Part shown: piece by piece, positions 53,276-64,000 of the stretch
Numbering within the stretch: the stretch's first letter is position 1
Layout of the letters: every line of letters starts with the position of its first letter
Assembly (NCBI GenBank): GCA_025642065.1
Contig: JAODUP010000065.1
Coordinates: forward strand, 825,501-889,500
From: Paralvinella palmiformis
Taxonomy: Eukaryota > Annelida > Polychaeta > Terebellida > Alvinellidae
Length of the DNA stretch: 64,000 bases
Reading direction: 5' to 3'
Made by a program: the position numbers and the translations under genes
The notes under the pieces: generated by a model
Told to the model about the DNA's origin: nothing
What the model saw: the letters and a program-made list of their open reading frames with translations, nothing else
Databases searched by the model: none

Positions 53276-53392
53276 CGGGTGTAGCCTAGGGACCCCACAG
53301 GTACCAGGAGCACGTCAATGTGTTTTGCTGAGACACTGTTTCCAGGGCCCTAAGGCTTCAATTGTTAATGACAATTTGCACACTGCCCCCCA

Positions 53393-53416
53393 TATATATA
53401 TATATATATATATATA

Positions 53417-53460
<44 letters not shown>
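53393..53460. repeat. (TA)n in two blocks
   Basis: TA runs split by CTCTCA. Confidence 0.93.
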
Positions 53461-53463
<3 letters not shown>

Positions 53464-54109
53464 TTAATGCTTATTTAAATATTATTGATTTTTTTAAATC
53501 AAATTTTTAGTGGAATTCCTCAGAAGACCCACACAATAGAAATAATGTTATGTATTGATTGAAGCTCTGAGCTACGAGATAGCTAAAAGCCTAGGAGACC
53601 AGCCATAGATTATTACGACTGTCACCCTCTCTAAGAGAACTATCATATATAAACTAACATAGAAGCCAATTATAGTTCTATTTGTGCGATATTAATATTG
53701 ATAAATCAGCTCCAGGTATTTTATTATTGTTTACTTTAGGATGGCCACTTTACGGTATACGTCCAAATTAATACTAATGATGTGAGGCTTACAAGCGATA
53801 TGAGTATATTGCTGGTTGATCTGGTTGCTTATTAGTATTTTGGCTAAACATAGGCAAATTATTTAACACGGTCTACTGCTTAATATTATCATAGCGTCTA
53901 ATATACCAAATTTTGTATTAATAATTCAATTCAAAGATAAGCGAATGTAATTTAATTTCATCAGCACCTTGTTAATACATGGTACTTTTTGGGCATTAGT
54001 GTGTGCATGTATATCACATATGACATGTGTGTGTGTGTGTGTGTGTGCGTGTGCGAGTGTGGGTACGTGTACCCATACGCTCGTTGCCGTAGCCGAGTTC
54101 GCGCATTTA

Positions 54110-54620
54110 GCGTAATATATGACCCTTTATTTTCGAATAAATGCCGACGGTTCGGTAATTAATATCGACTCAAATAAAACACTCCACAGAGACGGTGGCA
54201 TCGATGAATCATGTCGTTTACGATCGACCCAGGAGAGGCCGCCACTCCGACCTATCACGGCCATATTTAGGACGGGAGCAGCCAGCGCCCTCATCTGGAC
54301 CGCGGAGAAAAGCTCGCATCCAATCGGCCAACCGTACTTCATCCGGGCCTCTACGCTCGAGCTCTAAGTGGGCGCGTTTGGGGAGCGCTCGTTATCGCAT
54401 TAACAATCAATGCCAATATTGGCCTGGATCTTTCATCCGCAGGCCGACAACGCGACGTCGAAATATAGGACCATTGACGAGCAAGTGTCCTGCTCCAGAC
54501 ACGTTATCTGTTCCGCAGTCGCCCCAATAACGATCTTTACACGTTTGTTATTACCCAAGTCTCGTTGTAAAGTCGCTGATTGGCGGCGCCGATATCAACG
54601 CGTGAAATAAATATCAAGAG
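54110..54620. other. GC-rich island, several frames open
   Basis: Non-repetitive and CpG-rich within AT-rich DNA; up to 111 codons open on the plus strand, with Arg/Ser/Pro-rich, low-complexity content that I do not accept as coding. Confidence 0.35.
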
Positions 54621-54786
54621 GGGGACCGGCCTCGTCTACTTGACAGGGATAACAACACTGATGAGAACTTACTTAATGACCTACTTCTGAAAACCTCGCT
54701 CGATCACCATGTGGCGCTATTTCTCTGTTGTCACTAATGGAAGAGCTCTCATCTTTGATTTGTTTGCAGTGTAATATATCCTATAT

Positions 54787-54787
<1 letters not shown>

Positions 54788-54825
<38 letters not shown>

Positions 54826-54849
54826 GGAATAGATAGATAGATAGATAGA
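54788..54849. repeat. (TA)n and (GATA)n
   Basis: TA run to 54823, then GGGGAATAGATAGATAG. Confidence 0.93.
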
Positions 54850-55539
54850 GATGAAAGTTATCCCACCCTTATTTTAAAAGTCCCCTGAAACAAGTCTATA
54901 TACTTTCTTACAAAGAACCTTTAAAATATCAGTGCGCACAAAATACACATATAGGTAGTTATAAATGACTAACTATGAAATATAAGCCACAAGCGTGTTC
55001 TTACTTTGGTTGAATATTGATATATTACCATATTTAATTAAAATGATATTCATTCGTCGAATAATTTTTTACTGCTTTGAAACAGTTTATATCTTGCTAG
55101 ATGCGTTTGATGAGTATATATGTCATCCTGTAATATAATTTTTGTTAAACGATTTAAGAACGATTTACTGGTTTGAACGAACGTTACGTATAATGACCAA
55201 GACCCGCAACTTTGATTTATGCGTCTAGACAACGTCACTCCGTCCCACAATCATCTCACAAACCACGTGTTTCCAACATAAACATTGTCTTTGCGATGGA
55301 AGATGACTTTTGTTGTGTCTATTGTCACATTATAACAGCGAGTAGATGGAGCTGTCATATGTGATAGGAATTTTCAAGACAGAAAACGTGAAATTCTAAT
55401 TTCTAATTATAAATCGACTTATTACCTACAACAGGTAATCAATTTATACATATATACAACGTATTATACGGTTTAGATGATCTTATTGTCGTTTCGACTT
55501 CAGTTAACACTGGCATACAGTAATGTATAATAATTAATA

Positions 55540-55800
55540 ATAATAATTACATCCTTCCATTGCGCCAACATCCGAGCTCAGCGTCGCACCTAGTACAGTA
55601 CTGAGGTTGGGCAAACTCATAGTCCATGGAACAATTCAAGGTTCATCAACGAATGATCGGATGGAGTGGAAACTTAGGCAGGATAAGCGAGTCTGACGAG
55701 GTGAGTGACAGACAACAAGTGACAGCAAGTGAAAACCAGATGAACGCAGCTCTCTGGGCTTGGGTAGTAGAGCAAGTATGGAACATAGATAAGGAGGTTC
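55540..55800. repeat. Dispersed repeat with (TAA)n end
   Basis: It starts with TAATAATAATAATTACA and CTTCCATTGCGCCAACATCC, shared with 29340-29400, and ends near GCTCTCTGGGCTTGGGTAGT, shared with 60180-60240. Open frames inside it are chance. Confidence 0.55.
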
Positions 55801-56029
55801 TCCCGAAGAGAGATCATTATGTATGAACACAACAATGGAACGTTTAATCGGCGATAGCTCACTGATTCAAGGATGCACTGTAATTAGCTGATTTTAACTC
55901 AGGATTTACTTTAGCTAATATTAGCTGTCATTGCGTAACTACGATAATAAATCATGGATGCTATCAGACAAATCAACTATTGATCAATAATTAACTCAGT
56001 TCAATCAGTCTGAGATCAATATCTTACAA

Positions 56030-56570
56030 GGGTCTATTTCACGGTAGACCAGTATCCTGCACGGTCTACTCAGCTGTAGATCAATATCTTGCACGATCAC
56101 TTCAGCCGTAGATAAATACTTTGTACGGTCTACTCAGCTATTATAGATCCGTATTTTGCACGACCTACTCATCTGTAGATCAATACTCTGAATATTCTAC
56201 TCAGCGGTATATCAGTATTTTGCGCTCTCAACACAGATGTAGATCAGTAATTTGTACGGTCGACTCAGCTGTAGATCAGTATTTTGTGCCCTATACTCAG
56301 CCGTAGATCAGTATTTTGTATGGCATACTCAGTTGTAAATCAATATTTTGCACGGTCTACTCAGCTGGAAATCAGTATTCTGCACGGTCTTCTCGGGGTG
56401 TTTTGCACATCATACACAGCTGTACATCAGTATCTTGCACGGTCTATTCAGCTATAGAGCAGTCCCTTTTACGCCATGGTCAGCTGTAGATCAGCATTTT
56501 GCACGACATACTTCGCTGTAGATCAGTATCTTACATGATATACTCAGCTGTATATCAGCATTATGCGGAA
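56030..56570. repeat. About 32-bp minisatellite, some 17 copies
   Basis: Unit CAGCTGTAGATCAGTATTTT then GCACGGTCTACT, well diverged between copies. Confidence 0.93.
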
Positions 56571-56580
56571 ATAAACCTGT

Positions 56581-57115
56581 TAGGAAAGCTTCAGGTTCGA
56601 AGTGGGTGTGCTTCATACTTCATTAGCGGTTGAGTTAATGTAATTATATCAATGCTAATCAGAGAAAATGTGTCACTGCTAATTCAGGAATGTTATAATT
56701 GTGGCTGTCAAACTGAGAGCAGCAAGAACGGTATCAACTGGCTGTCAAATTTACCGGAGCAGAGTGATGTTTATTGTCCAGCAGATTGTAATCATGATTG
56801 TGAAGTAGATCATAATCATGACGGTCAGTTACATGATAGCAGTGATTGACTAACACACTACAATAGTGACTGTCGAACAGACTAGAATTTTAATTGTCCA
56901 ATATGACACAATGGTGACTGCGAAAGCCGTTAAACAAATTATGAATAATACACACACATTATATTATCAGCTGACAAACACAATGCAATTCTGATTATCG
57001 AACACATTATACTAGTAACCATCAAATACGTTATAATGGTGACATATTTTTGCATCATCCTTACCGTCCCCATATTTGTCTGGATTCTGTTGGACCCATC
57101 TCTAGATCTCGTCCT

Positions 57116-57162
<47 letters not shown>

Positions 57163-58123
57163 CAGTTAATTTGTATGATCAGGTAATATTTATATTAACT
57201 GAAATATTCAGGTAATCTGTGTTAAATCTCAGTGAGAAATAGACGTATTACCTGAATATCATTACACACACACACACACACACCCGCACGTACACACACA
57301 CATATATATAAACAGGATTATGTGTAATTTTGCCGGGCCACACTTCCGGGGGCGTTATTAGTTCGGAGTACAATTATATTTGTAAATTCGGTCGCACAGA
57401 TGACGAGCGCATTCTATTTATTAACACTATAAATAAACATGATGTTCCAGTCATTTATCTATCTCGCGTGCTGTCTTGAGATTGAAACTATTTTTATTGT
57501 GTTGTTGCGCTATACGAGAGACTGGAGTATCTCTTATAACGCGTCTGCGTCTCGTCATTTGTCACCGTTTGGCATACATTTATCATTCCAAACTGCACCT
57601 AAGTGACCCTCCTCTACCAGGGATGGAGATTTTTCTCTCTTATCTGATGGCGACGCGATAAACGGACTACTTGACATGCTCCAGCATTTTATACAAATCC
57701 TGGCTAAAGCGTAAGGCTTTCATATTCCGGATCAAATCCCATAGAATCCGAGTCGGTTGTTAAGATTGAATGGCTTTGTCTCCGGCAGTTCCCGGAATAA
57801 ACCGCGCCGCGCACACGTGATAGTCACGTGTTATCCGTGTTTATCTCGATGTAAACACTGACGTTCCTCGTCGCTGCGTGTTTCTTGTAACGTAACCGGT
57901 CACCGTGCTGTCGTTCTTGACGCCAGACCGCCGAACGTTGGATAATTCGAACGGATGGTAAAGCGATAACAGCGCCTCTAGTGGGTGTTAAATTAGGTCG
58001 TTCTCGACAATACGGAAAACTGGGGTTCTTGTGCGATGATTTAGCTCGTAATTATCGTATAATAACTAATATGATTAAGAAAATAAATAAATCGGCATCG
58101 GCTATAAAGAACAGTTCACGCAC

Positions 58124-58127
<4 letters not shown>
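56581..58127. other. Intergenic with a GC-rich patch
   Basis: A GC-rich patch near 57780-57960 resembles other islands here. A 65-codon Cys/His/Asp-rich frame at 56652-56849 has no splice or family support. Confidence 0.35.
57118..57310. repeat. (TA)n, inverted motif and (CA)n
   Basis: TA run 57118-57160; ATATTCAGGTAAT and its inverse ATTACCTGAATAT within 57205-57260; CA run 57267-57303. The motif recurs at 28995-29025. Confidence 0.88.
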
Positions 58128-58164
<37 letters not shown>

Positions 58165-58459
58165 GAATATTTCAAAGATGAATTATTTGTATTACGGTTT
58201 AAATACATTTGACACATAAAATATTATTGCAGAGAATGCCCACCAGATAGATGGATAGATGGATAGATAAGAAGATAGAGAGGTAAATGGCAATACAATA
58301 AACCGGTTAAGAGATAGAGAGAGAGAGAGAGAGTAGAGAGAGAGATAGAGAGATGGAAGAAGCTTTCCCAGTATAAATAACGCATTCATTATTTCATTGA
58401 CCACGAGATATCGCTTGCTAACAGTTAGTGTAATAATTATAAACGATGTTTGTGTTTTG

Positions 58460-58548
<89 letters not shown>
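58128..58548. repeat. (TA)n, (GATA)/(GA)n and a long (TA)n
   Basis: TA at 58128-58161, GATA and GA blocks at 58240-58352, TA at 58464-58545 with TACATATATACAT interruptions. Confidence 0.93.
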
Positions 58549-59106
58549 TAAACGAATCGCATTGAATACAAACACTGGCCTTAGATCTGAGTACAAATAT
58601 TTTTGACAACAGTCCATAATTATGTTTTCTAAATAAAAAAACAAAACAAAGATAGTTATCGATACTTAAATAAAGCTCTACAGACTTTCCTTTGGAATAC
58701 ACAAACATGGAGAGACAACTGATCAAATGATCATAACACACGTGCACGAACGCACACACGCAGGCACACACGCACACACGTCAAATGCTGATTTAAAATT
58801 TAAAAAAAAACTGAGCACATTGCAGACTGAAAAGAAGCGAATCGCTAAAGAATTGATAACATTAAGTATAATATTATATGTCATATAGTGAGGAAGATTG
58901 AGTTAGATTAATATTAAATAACTGGGGGTGGTGAGGTGGTGGGGTTGGCGGGGGGTGAGGTGGAGAAAGTCTAAATGTAGATAAAGAAACAAAACATTAC
59001 TCTAAACGACAGGTTAATGTATAGTTTTTTTGGGGGGGGGGGGAGAACAGCATACTCTACATCTGTAAGAGAGTATCACGTGCGTGCGCGCGCGTGTGTG
59101 TATGAA

Positions 59107-59198
59107 TGTTGCAGCTTTACGGCCGCTTCTGTGCGAACGGTAGGCTAAATGGACCAAGCGATTTCCGAAGCTAATTAGACAAAGTGAAAGATGAAACA
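59107..59198 (-). mobile_element. SINE fragment, probably family B
   Basis: Minus-strand 3' part with tail AATGTTGCAGCTTTACGGCC, as in family B, and body to GATGAAACATCCTTCGA. The head is missing. Confidence 0.7.
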
Positions 59199-59288
59199 TC
59201 CTTCGAGCCAACCGAATAGGTATTTAAGCCCAAATGATAGAGATGTGTGGCGAAGTAAAGTTCAGCTTAGTCCGTGGAGTCGCATTTT

Positions 59289-59346
59289 GTGTGTGTGTGT
59301 GTGTGTGTGTGAGTGTATGCACGCGCGCGCGCTCGTGCGCGTGTGT
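59289..59346. repeat. (GT)n with GCGC patches
   Basis: GT run then ACGCGCGCGCGCTCGTGCGC. Confidence 0.9.
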
Positions 59347-59675
59347 ACGAAGAGAAACAAGCCAGGTAAGAATTTAAACAATCAACATTCATCATCTGCG
59401 CTATTTCGATTAACAATCCAGCATCCATCAGGTGCTGACGTATCCGTATCGGAATTGTAAGCTCGATCAGCTACATACTTCCGGATCGTATTTCGAATCC
59501 AGTACATCACGCGTGCTGTAGGATTTTCTTTCCCCCTCAGCGTCTCATTTAAATCGGGTATGAGTCTTAAAATAGTACGGTTTTACGGCCAAATCTGTGC
59601 ACGCGTTAGGGCGAATGGGCATACATATGCGAAAATTTAAACATCATTAACGGACTGCCTACCCGAGGCTTGAAA

Positions 59676-60240
59676 TAATAATAATAATAATAATAATAAT
59701 GCGCCAATATCCTCGAAAAGAATCGAGTCTAAACAGGGGAGTTGTCAAATAGTGCCTGAAAGAAACTACGCTATTTAATGACTTAACAGGTTCTGGGAGT
59801 GAATTCCAAAGGGTAGGGACAGCAACTGAAACAAAACACGAGTCCCAGCCTGAGTTTTAACCCTGGGAACTCACAACAAGTGAACACCAGATGAATAATA
59901 ACATCAATAATAATATGTGACATTTATATAGCGCCCTATTCAGCTGTTTCCACCCAGCACATATCTCAACTCCCATGGGAGCATACAACGCATGCTGCCA
60001 TTATAGGCGCAAAGCGTTACTCAAACACATAGCTAGCTCGTCCTGTCGGGTACTCATTTTATGGATGAGTGACCTAGTCGCCACATGACGGCATTGCAGC
60101 TCACGGAGCCTCGAACCCGCGACCGTTCGGCTACGAGTCCTACGCTCTAACTAACTGCGCTATCACGGCTCGACTCGAACGGAGTTCTCTGGGCTTGGGT
60201 GTTAGAGAAAGCATGGAAAATAGATACAAGTTGGGCTTGG
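59676..60240. mobile_element. Older repeat with (TAA)n end, interrupted by another SINE
   Basis: 59676-59893 plus 60179-60240 matches parts of 55545-55800: (TAA)n, GCGCCAA(T/C)ATCC, AAGTGAA(C/A)ACCAGATGAA, then after the gap TTCTCTGGGCTTGGGT versus CTCTCTGGGCTTGGGT. The gap is filled by 59894-60178. The text GTGAATTCCAAAGGGTAGGG is typical of repeats found widely in marine animals; the class is unresolved. Confidence 0.6.
59894..60178 (-). mobile_element. tRNA-derived SINE of a second type, nested
   Basis: On the minus strand it starts with a tRNA-like head, GAGCCGTGATAGCGCAGTTA, GTTAGAGCG and box B GGTCGCGGGTTCGAGGC (60110-60178), passes CATGGGAGTTGAGATATGTG, and ends in ATTATTATTG at the left. 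45284-45424 carries part of the same body. Confidence 0.65.
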
Positions 60241-60689
60241 GCGACGGAAAGGAATGGGCTTAGCCGGTGCCAAGAGCAAACGAAGCAATCACGCGAACTC
60301 TCGTCCCACAAGAAGTGTTACCTCGTCGTGAACTCGGCCATTCGGGTAGATATTCTAAGTGAACTTCCGAGAAAAATAAATTCGCGAACGAACATGTCCA
60401 TGTTAGCAATTACCAAAAAGAAGCCAGATTGAGTTCTATACCTGGCTACACCTGGCTGCCGTATAGTGAGAGACAGAGAGAGAGAATTCATTACTTAAGA
60501 GACCACCGAGCGGGTGGTTAAGTGCGGCTAGAACGTCTAATTACACTAAAGGCTCGTTATAATCAAGTTCGGTTTATTTCGACTGGGAGTAGAGGCGGAG
60601 TAAGCGACACCTGTCGGTTAAGTTACACTAACTAATGTAAGTTTCGTTTATCGGACTCGTTCGCTGATCCGTGTCAGTCCTCGAAGCCG

Positions 60690-60895
60690 TTGTGCAGCTT
60701 AAAGGTAGGGTGATGGGTTTGCTACTCGCAGGTCCCCGGTTCGATTCTGTCGGCCGATCGTTACGAACTCGTGGGTTGGCTGATTGTTCGGTATTGATTA
60801 ATCGGTTAGTGCATTGTGAATATGGTGTGATTATAATCGACATCTGAATATTCACGAAGGGGTTTCATTTTAGATAATACTGTAAACAGGTGCTC
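60690..60895 (+). mobile_element. Possible tRNA-derived SINE of a third type
   Basis: GCAGCTTAAAGGTAGGGTGA resembles box A and CCCCGGTTCGATTCTGTCG resembles box B. Only one copy in the window, so the extent is a guess. Confidence 0.45.
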
Positions 60896-61862
60896 CACCT
60901 TGTGGTATGTGATGACCCTCCCCCCTCTCTCTCTCTGTGTGTGTGTGTGTGTGTGTTTGTGCGTGTGTGTAATTAATACCTTTTGTTCGAAAGAAAATTC
61001 TTAGAGCAGCCGAACACTGAGTATATAAAACTGATAACCAACACTGAGTACATCCATAGGCATGCGCTGTGGGGCATGCTGCACGTATACATGTGGGTGC
61101 ATGTATTCGCGTGTGGATTAATAGCCGTTCTTGAGTGGGAACGGGACGGGAATGGGTTCGACATGGGATCGTAGATATTTCCTCGGATCCTAGTAACAAT
61201 CGGCTCTTAAATAGGTTTGTCAGAGTAATGAACGAATGTGTTAAGGGTACGATTTATGAGAGCCGATGTGTGTTGAGTGCAAAGAGAAAAGTGAGACGTA
61301 AATGGAAATTAAAGCTGTCTAATGTTATTATGTGAAACGTCTCTGTGGCAAATGGTGGCCATTGAATACAATAATACTCGCTCTCTCTCTCTCTCTCTCT
61401 GTGTATGTGTGTATGTATGCGTGCGCGCGTGCATGAAAAGGCTAGCGGATGACTACAGGCTAATTGTGACACGGCCGTAAATTGATCCGGGAAATAGATC
61501 CAGAGACGCTTCTCATTTATCTGAACATTTCCATTCCCAATGGGTAGAACCGCAGACCAGATAGATACCTCAAACATACAATACACAGCCCAGAAACCCG
61601 CGGTTGTAATCCAGTTGGGTGTCGGCCAGATAAGTCACGAAATGAATCTCGTCTACGTATATACACGTATCAAGTTTAAACACGGATCTCAAACAGGGAC
61701 ACGCCAATGGACAATTACAATCAGAAGCCCAACTGTATTTACAAGATCGAATGACGCAAAACTAATGTCCCATTCTTCGTCCTGTAATTACCCTACATCG
61801 AACACGTGGAAATGGTTAACGGAAGTTGGATGGGGTCTTCTGTAGTAACTTAGGGCAACCTT

Positions 61863-62121
<259 letters not shown>

Positions 62122-62224
62122 TGCCAAAACAAAACATAACCCAATTAAATACAATACTCTTCTATGGTCAACATGCTGTCCAACAATGTGACATTTTATA
62201 TAATAAACACCTTTACACATCCTA

Positions 62225-62427
62225 GGGCGCCTCCGTGGTCTAGCGGTAGCGTGTTAGACCACAGATCACCACCACCCGTGTTCGAATCTCGGCGTGCGCA
62301 TATCTGATGGTTGTTTCATCTTCGGTTCATTACCTTTGGAGGTCGCTTGGCCTATTTAGCCTACCATGTGCACAAAAGTGGCCGTTAAAGTGGCCGTTAA
62401 ACATCAATCATGATATCAATCATCAAC
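62225..62427 (+). mobile_element. tRNA-derived SINE, family A
   Basis: Full length; CTCCGTGGTCTAGCGGTAG head, box B GTGTTCGAATCTC. The GTGGCCGTTAAA segment is tandemly duplicated before the ATC-rich tail. Confidence 0.9.
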
Positions 62428-62749
62428 CTTTCCATTATTAACTACCACCGTATCATCAACTCTAAGCTGTACACTCTATGTTATGATGCTTCTATTTAAA
62501 CTCGGGCTCTGATTTCAGAGATATATTTAAATATTTCTGTTCCATCGATAATTGGTCATCATTCAGAAGGTCGGCATCTTAATTATAATTAGTCGACCTA
62601 TTACCTTGTTATATTTTGTGGAGACTTCTATTTTTTTCCGGGGGGGGGGGGCTAGTACATCATTCCGTGGTTTTATGCGTGGCATCCAGTCTCCAGGGTG
62701 GCTGAAGGACGACTACGTGGTCACGTGGTGATAGTTTGATCCAGACTTT

Positions 62750-62788
62750 ATTATTATTATTAATATTATTATTATTATTATTATTATC
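62750..62788. repeat. (TTA)n microsatellite
   Basis: TTATTATTA run with one TTAATA change, just before a SINE. Confidence 0.93.
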
Positions 62789-62812
62789 AAGAGAGCTATC
62801 TACGATGTTTTC

Positions 62813-62984
62813 AGCGGCTCCGTGATCTAGTTGGTAGCGCTTTGGACCACAGATCACTACCAAATCATGGCGTGAGCATATCTGAAAGGTGTTTCATCTT
62901 TCACTTCGCGCCATTACCTTTGCCGGTCGCTCGGCCCATTTAGCCTACTATGTGCGCATAAGTGGCCGTAACTCATCAATCATC
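62813..62984 (+). mobile_element. tRNA-derived SINE, family A, with target duplication
   Basis: Head CTCCGTGATCTAGTTGGTAG, with part of box B deleted, body and ATC tail. ATCTACGATGTTTTC (62798-62812) and ATCTACGATATTTTC (62985-62999) are the duplicated target. Confidence 0.9.
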
Positions 62985-62999
62985 ATCTACGATATTTTC

Positions 63000-63734
63000 T
63001 GTACTCAACTTCCCGCGCGCAAAACTCGTGATCGAGAAGTGTACGGGGCGAAAATGCCCCACAGAAATCACGATATTCATAAGTTTAAAGATAATCAACT
63101 ACGGGACATATACTCGCCCCATTGACCACGGTATTACACGCAGTAAGCGTAAAATATCCGAAAGTAAGTTTTAGTTAGACCATTTCGTGAACTTGGTCGA
63201 TAGATAAAGCGATAGGTATTATTTCTTTGAGCGACCTCGCGCCACGACAGCCACAAGGTCGATATGTTTAGGGGTACACGTGAATGTTGTATCTCTCGCC
63301 ACCGACCGATTTCGGTCTCATCTTTTCGGTCTTCGCTTCTCGTCCGAAACCCATGCAGTCGAGCTAATTAACATCCGGGGGCCGCCAGAGAAATAGGCAT
63401 CGCGTATTCGGTTTTGCGAGGAGATCTAGCAGCGTTTTGAAAATAGATTAATTCGAGCAAAATAGGCTAAAATCTAGGAAAGAGCCACGAGAAGTGGTCG
63501 CCATTAACAATACGAGATCAACTGGTACGTAGAAAAAAAACGAGTTCCGTTCCCAGGCGACGTCAACGTCAAAACGCCATCGAACGACGGACACACCCCC
63601 GCATCGTTCTCAATTAGGGAATACTAATTACAACAACTTAGTGTGGTGCCAATCAACGTAATAATACGGACAGGATGAGCTTAATGGCTAGTTCTGTCGG
63701 TATTAATGAGAAGATATCGGGTGATTGGGAAGTA
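63000..63734. other. Right-edge GC-rich, non-repetitive stretch
   Basis: CpG-rich around 63200-63600. No gene recognised; it may belong to the next locus. Confidence 0.35.
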
Positions 63735-63905
63735 TCTCGGGTGGTCACAACTGTCCTGTTCTCTTCAGAGGATCTGTGGCCAGGGGAACCATAGTGCAAT
63801 ACTTAGAACACCGCGCTGCAAAGTTTATGAGTCAGAGTTCGAATCCCAGCGATTTCTATCTATGTGGGATGTTTCATCGGTTAGGGCGAGATTTAGACTA
63901 AACAC
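63735..63905 (+). mobile_element. Possible tRNA-derived SINE
   Basis: CTTAGAACACCGCGCTGC then GAGTTCGAATCCCAGCG (box B-like) and GTGGGATGTTTCATCGGT, like the post-tRNA body of a SINE. Single copy. Confidence 0.4.
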
Positions 63906-64000
63906 ATCACATCGTAGCCCATCACAGACTAAAGGCGCTGCTGGTAAACATTGCATAATATGTTCACATACTGGGTAAGAAGCTATGGTATTGATGTTAT

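Noticed and set aside
54195..54530. 111-codon Arg/Ser-rich frame
   Set aside because: GC-rich DNA has few stops; other frames are open as well and no family features are visible.
56652..56849. Small Cys/His-rich protein (CNHDCEVDHNHDG)
   Set aside because: Repeated CA-TG-AT style sequence next to a minisatellite; no splice, start or family support.
58192..58777. Frames of 119 to 150 codons with Ile-Tyr runs
   Set aside because: They are translations of TA and GA arrays.
60108..60178. tRNA gene on the minus strand
   Set aside because: Boxes A and B are present, but the 5' and 3' ends do not pair as an acceptor stem, and a SINE body follows.

Overview
The window is animal genomic DNA. It is AT-rich, full of introns and crowded with microsatellites and transposon debris. 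The two recognisable host genes are interrupted by introns with canonical GT/AG splice sites and encode metazoan proteins. The dense tRNA-derived SINEs, decayed LINEs, hAT- and pogo-like elements and long TA/CA/CT arrays suggest a marine invertebrate. A lophotrochozoan, probably a mollusc, is my inference; no sequence here proves the phylum.

Layout. (1) 1-7130, + strand: the 3' part of an origin recognition complex subunit 6 gene (ORC6), five coding exons ending at 7130, with its 5' exons apparently left of the window. Its introns hold SINEs, a MITE inserted into a SINE, and two striking palindromes. (2) 7131-17983: intergenic DNA between two convergent genes, with a decayed pogo/Tigger-like transposon, a broken LINE, a second LINE 3' fragment, a foldback-type element and TA arrays. 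(3) 17984-47855, - strand: a complete sodium/chloride-dependent monoamine transporter gene of the SLC6 family, dopamine/noradrenaline transporter type. I assembled 14 coding exons whose phases all agree, giving a 690-residue protein with 12 membrane segments. The last coding exon is only 24 nt. The first coding intron is about 14 kb and full of repeats. (4) 47856-64000: upstream of the transporter, with GC-rich islands that could be promoter or regulatory DNA, three kinds of tandem array, and several SINE families. I found no further protein-coding gene there.

The two genes are unrelated in function: ORC6 acts in DNA replication licensing, the transporter in reuptake of monoamine neurotransmitter at the plasma membrane. 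They are tail to tail, about 10.9 kb apart. The least ordinary content is the mobile DNA. One SINE family has about 20 copies, at least two 3'-tail types, and many intact target-site duplications. There are clear nested insertions (MITE in SINE, SINE in Tigger-like MITE, hAT-like element in a minisatellite, SINE in an older repeat). Two oppositely oriented copies of a promoter plus THAP-domain first exon sit in two different introns of the transporter gene. I saw no CRISPR array, no prokaryotic features and no convincing functional tRNA or rRNA gene.
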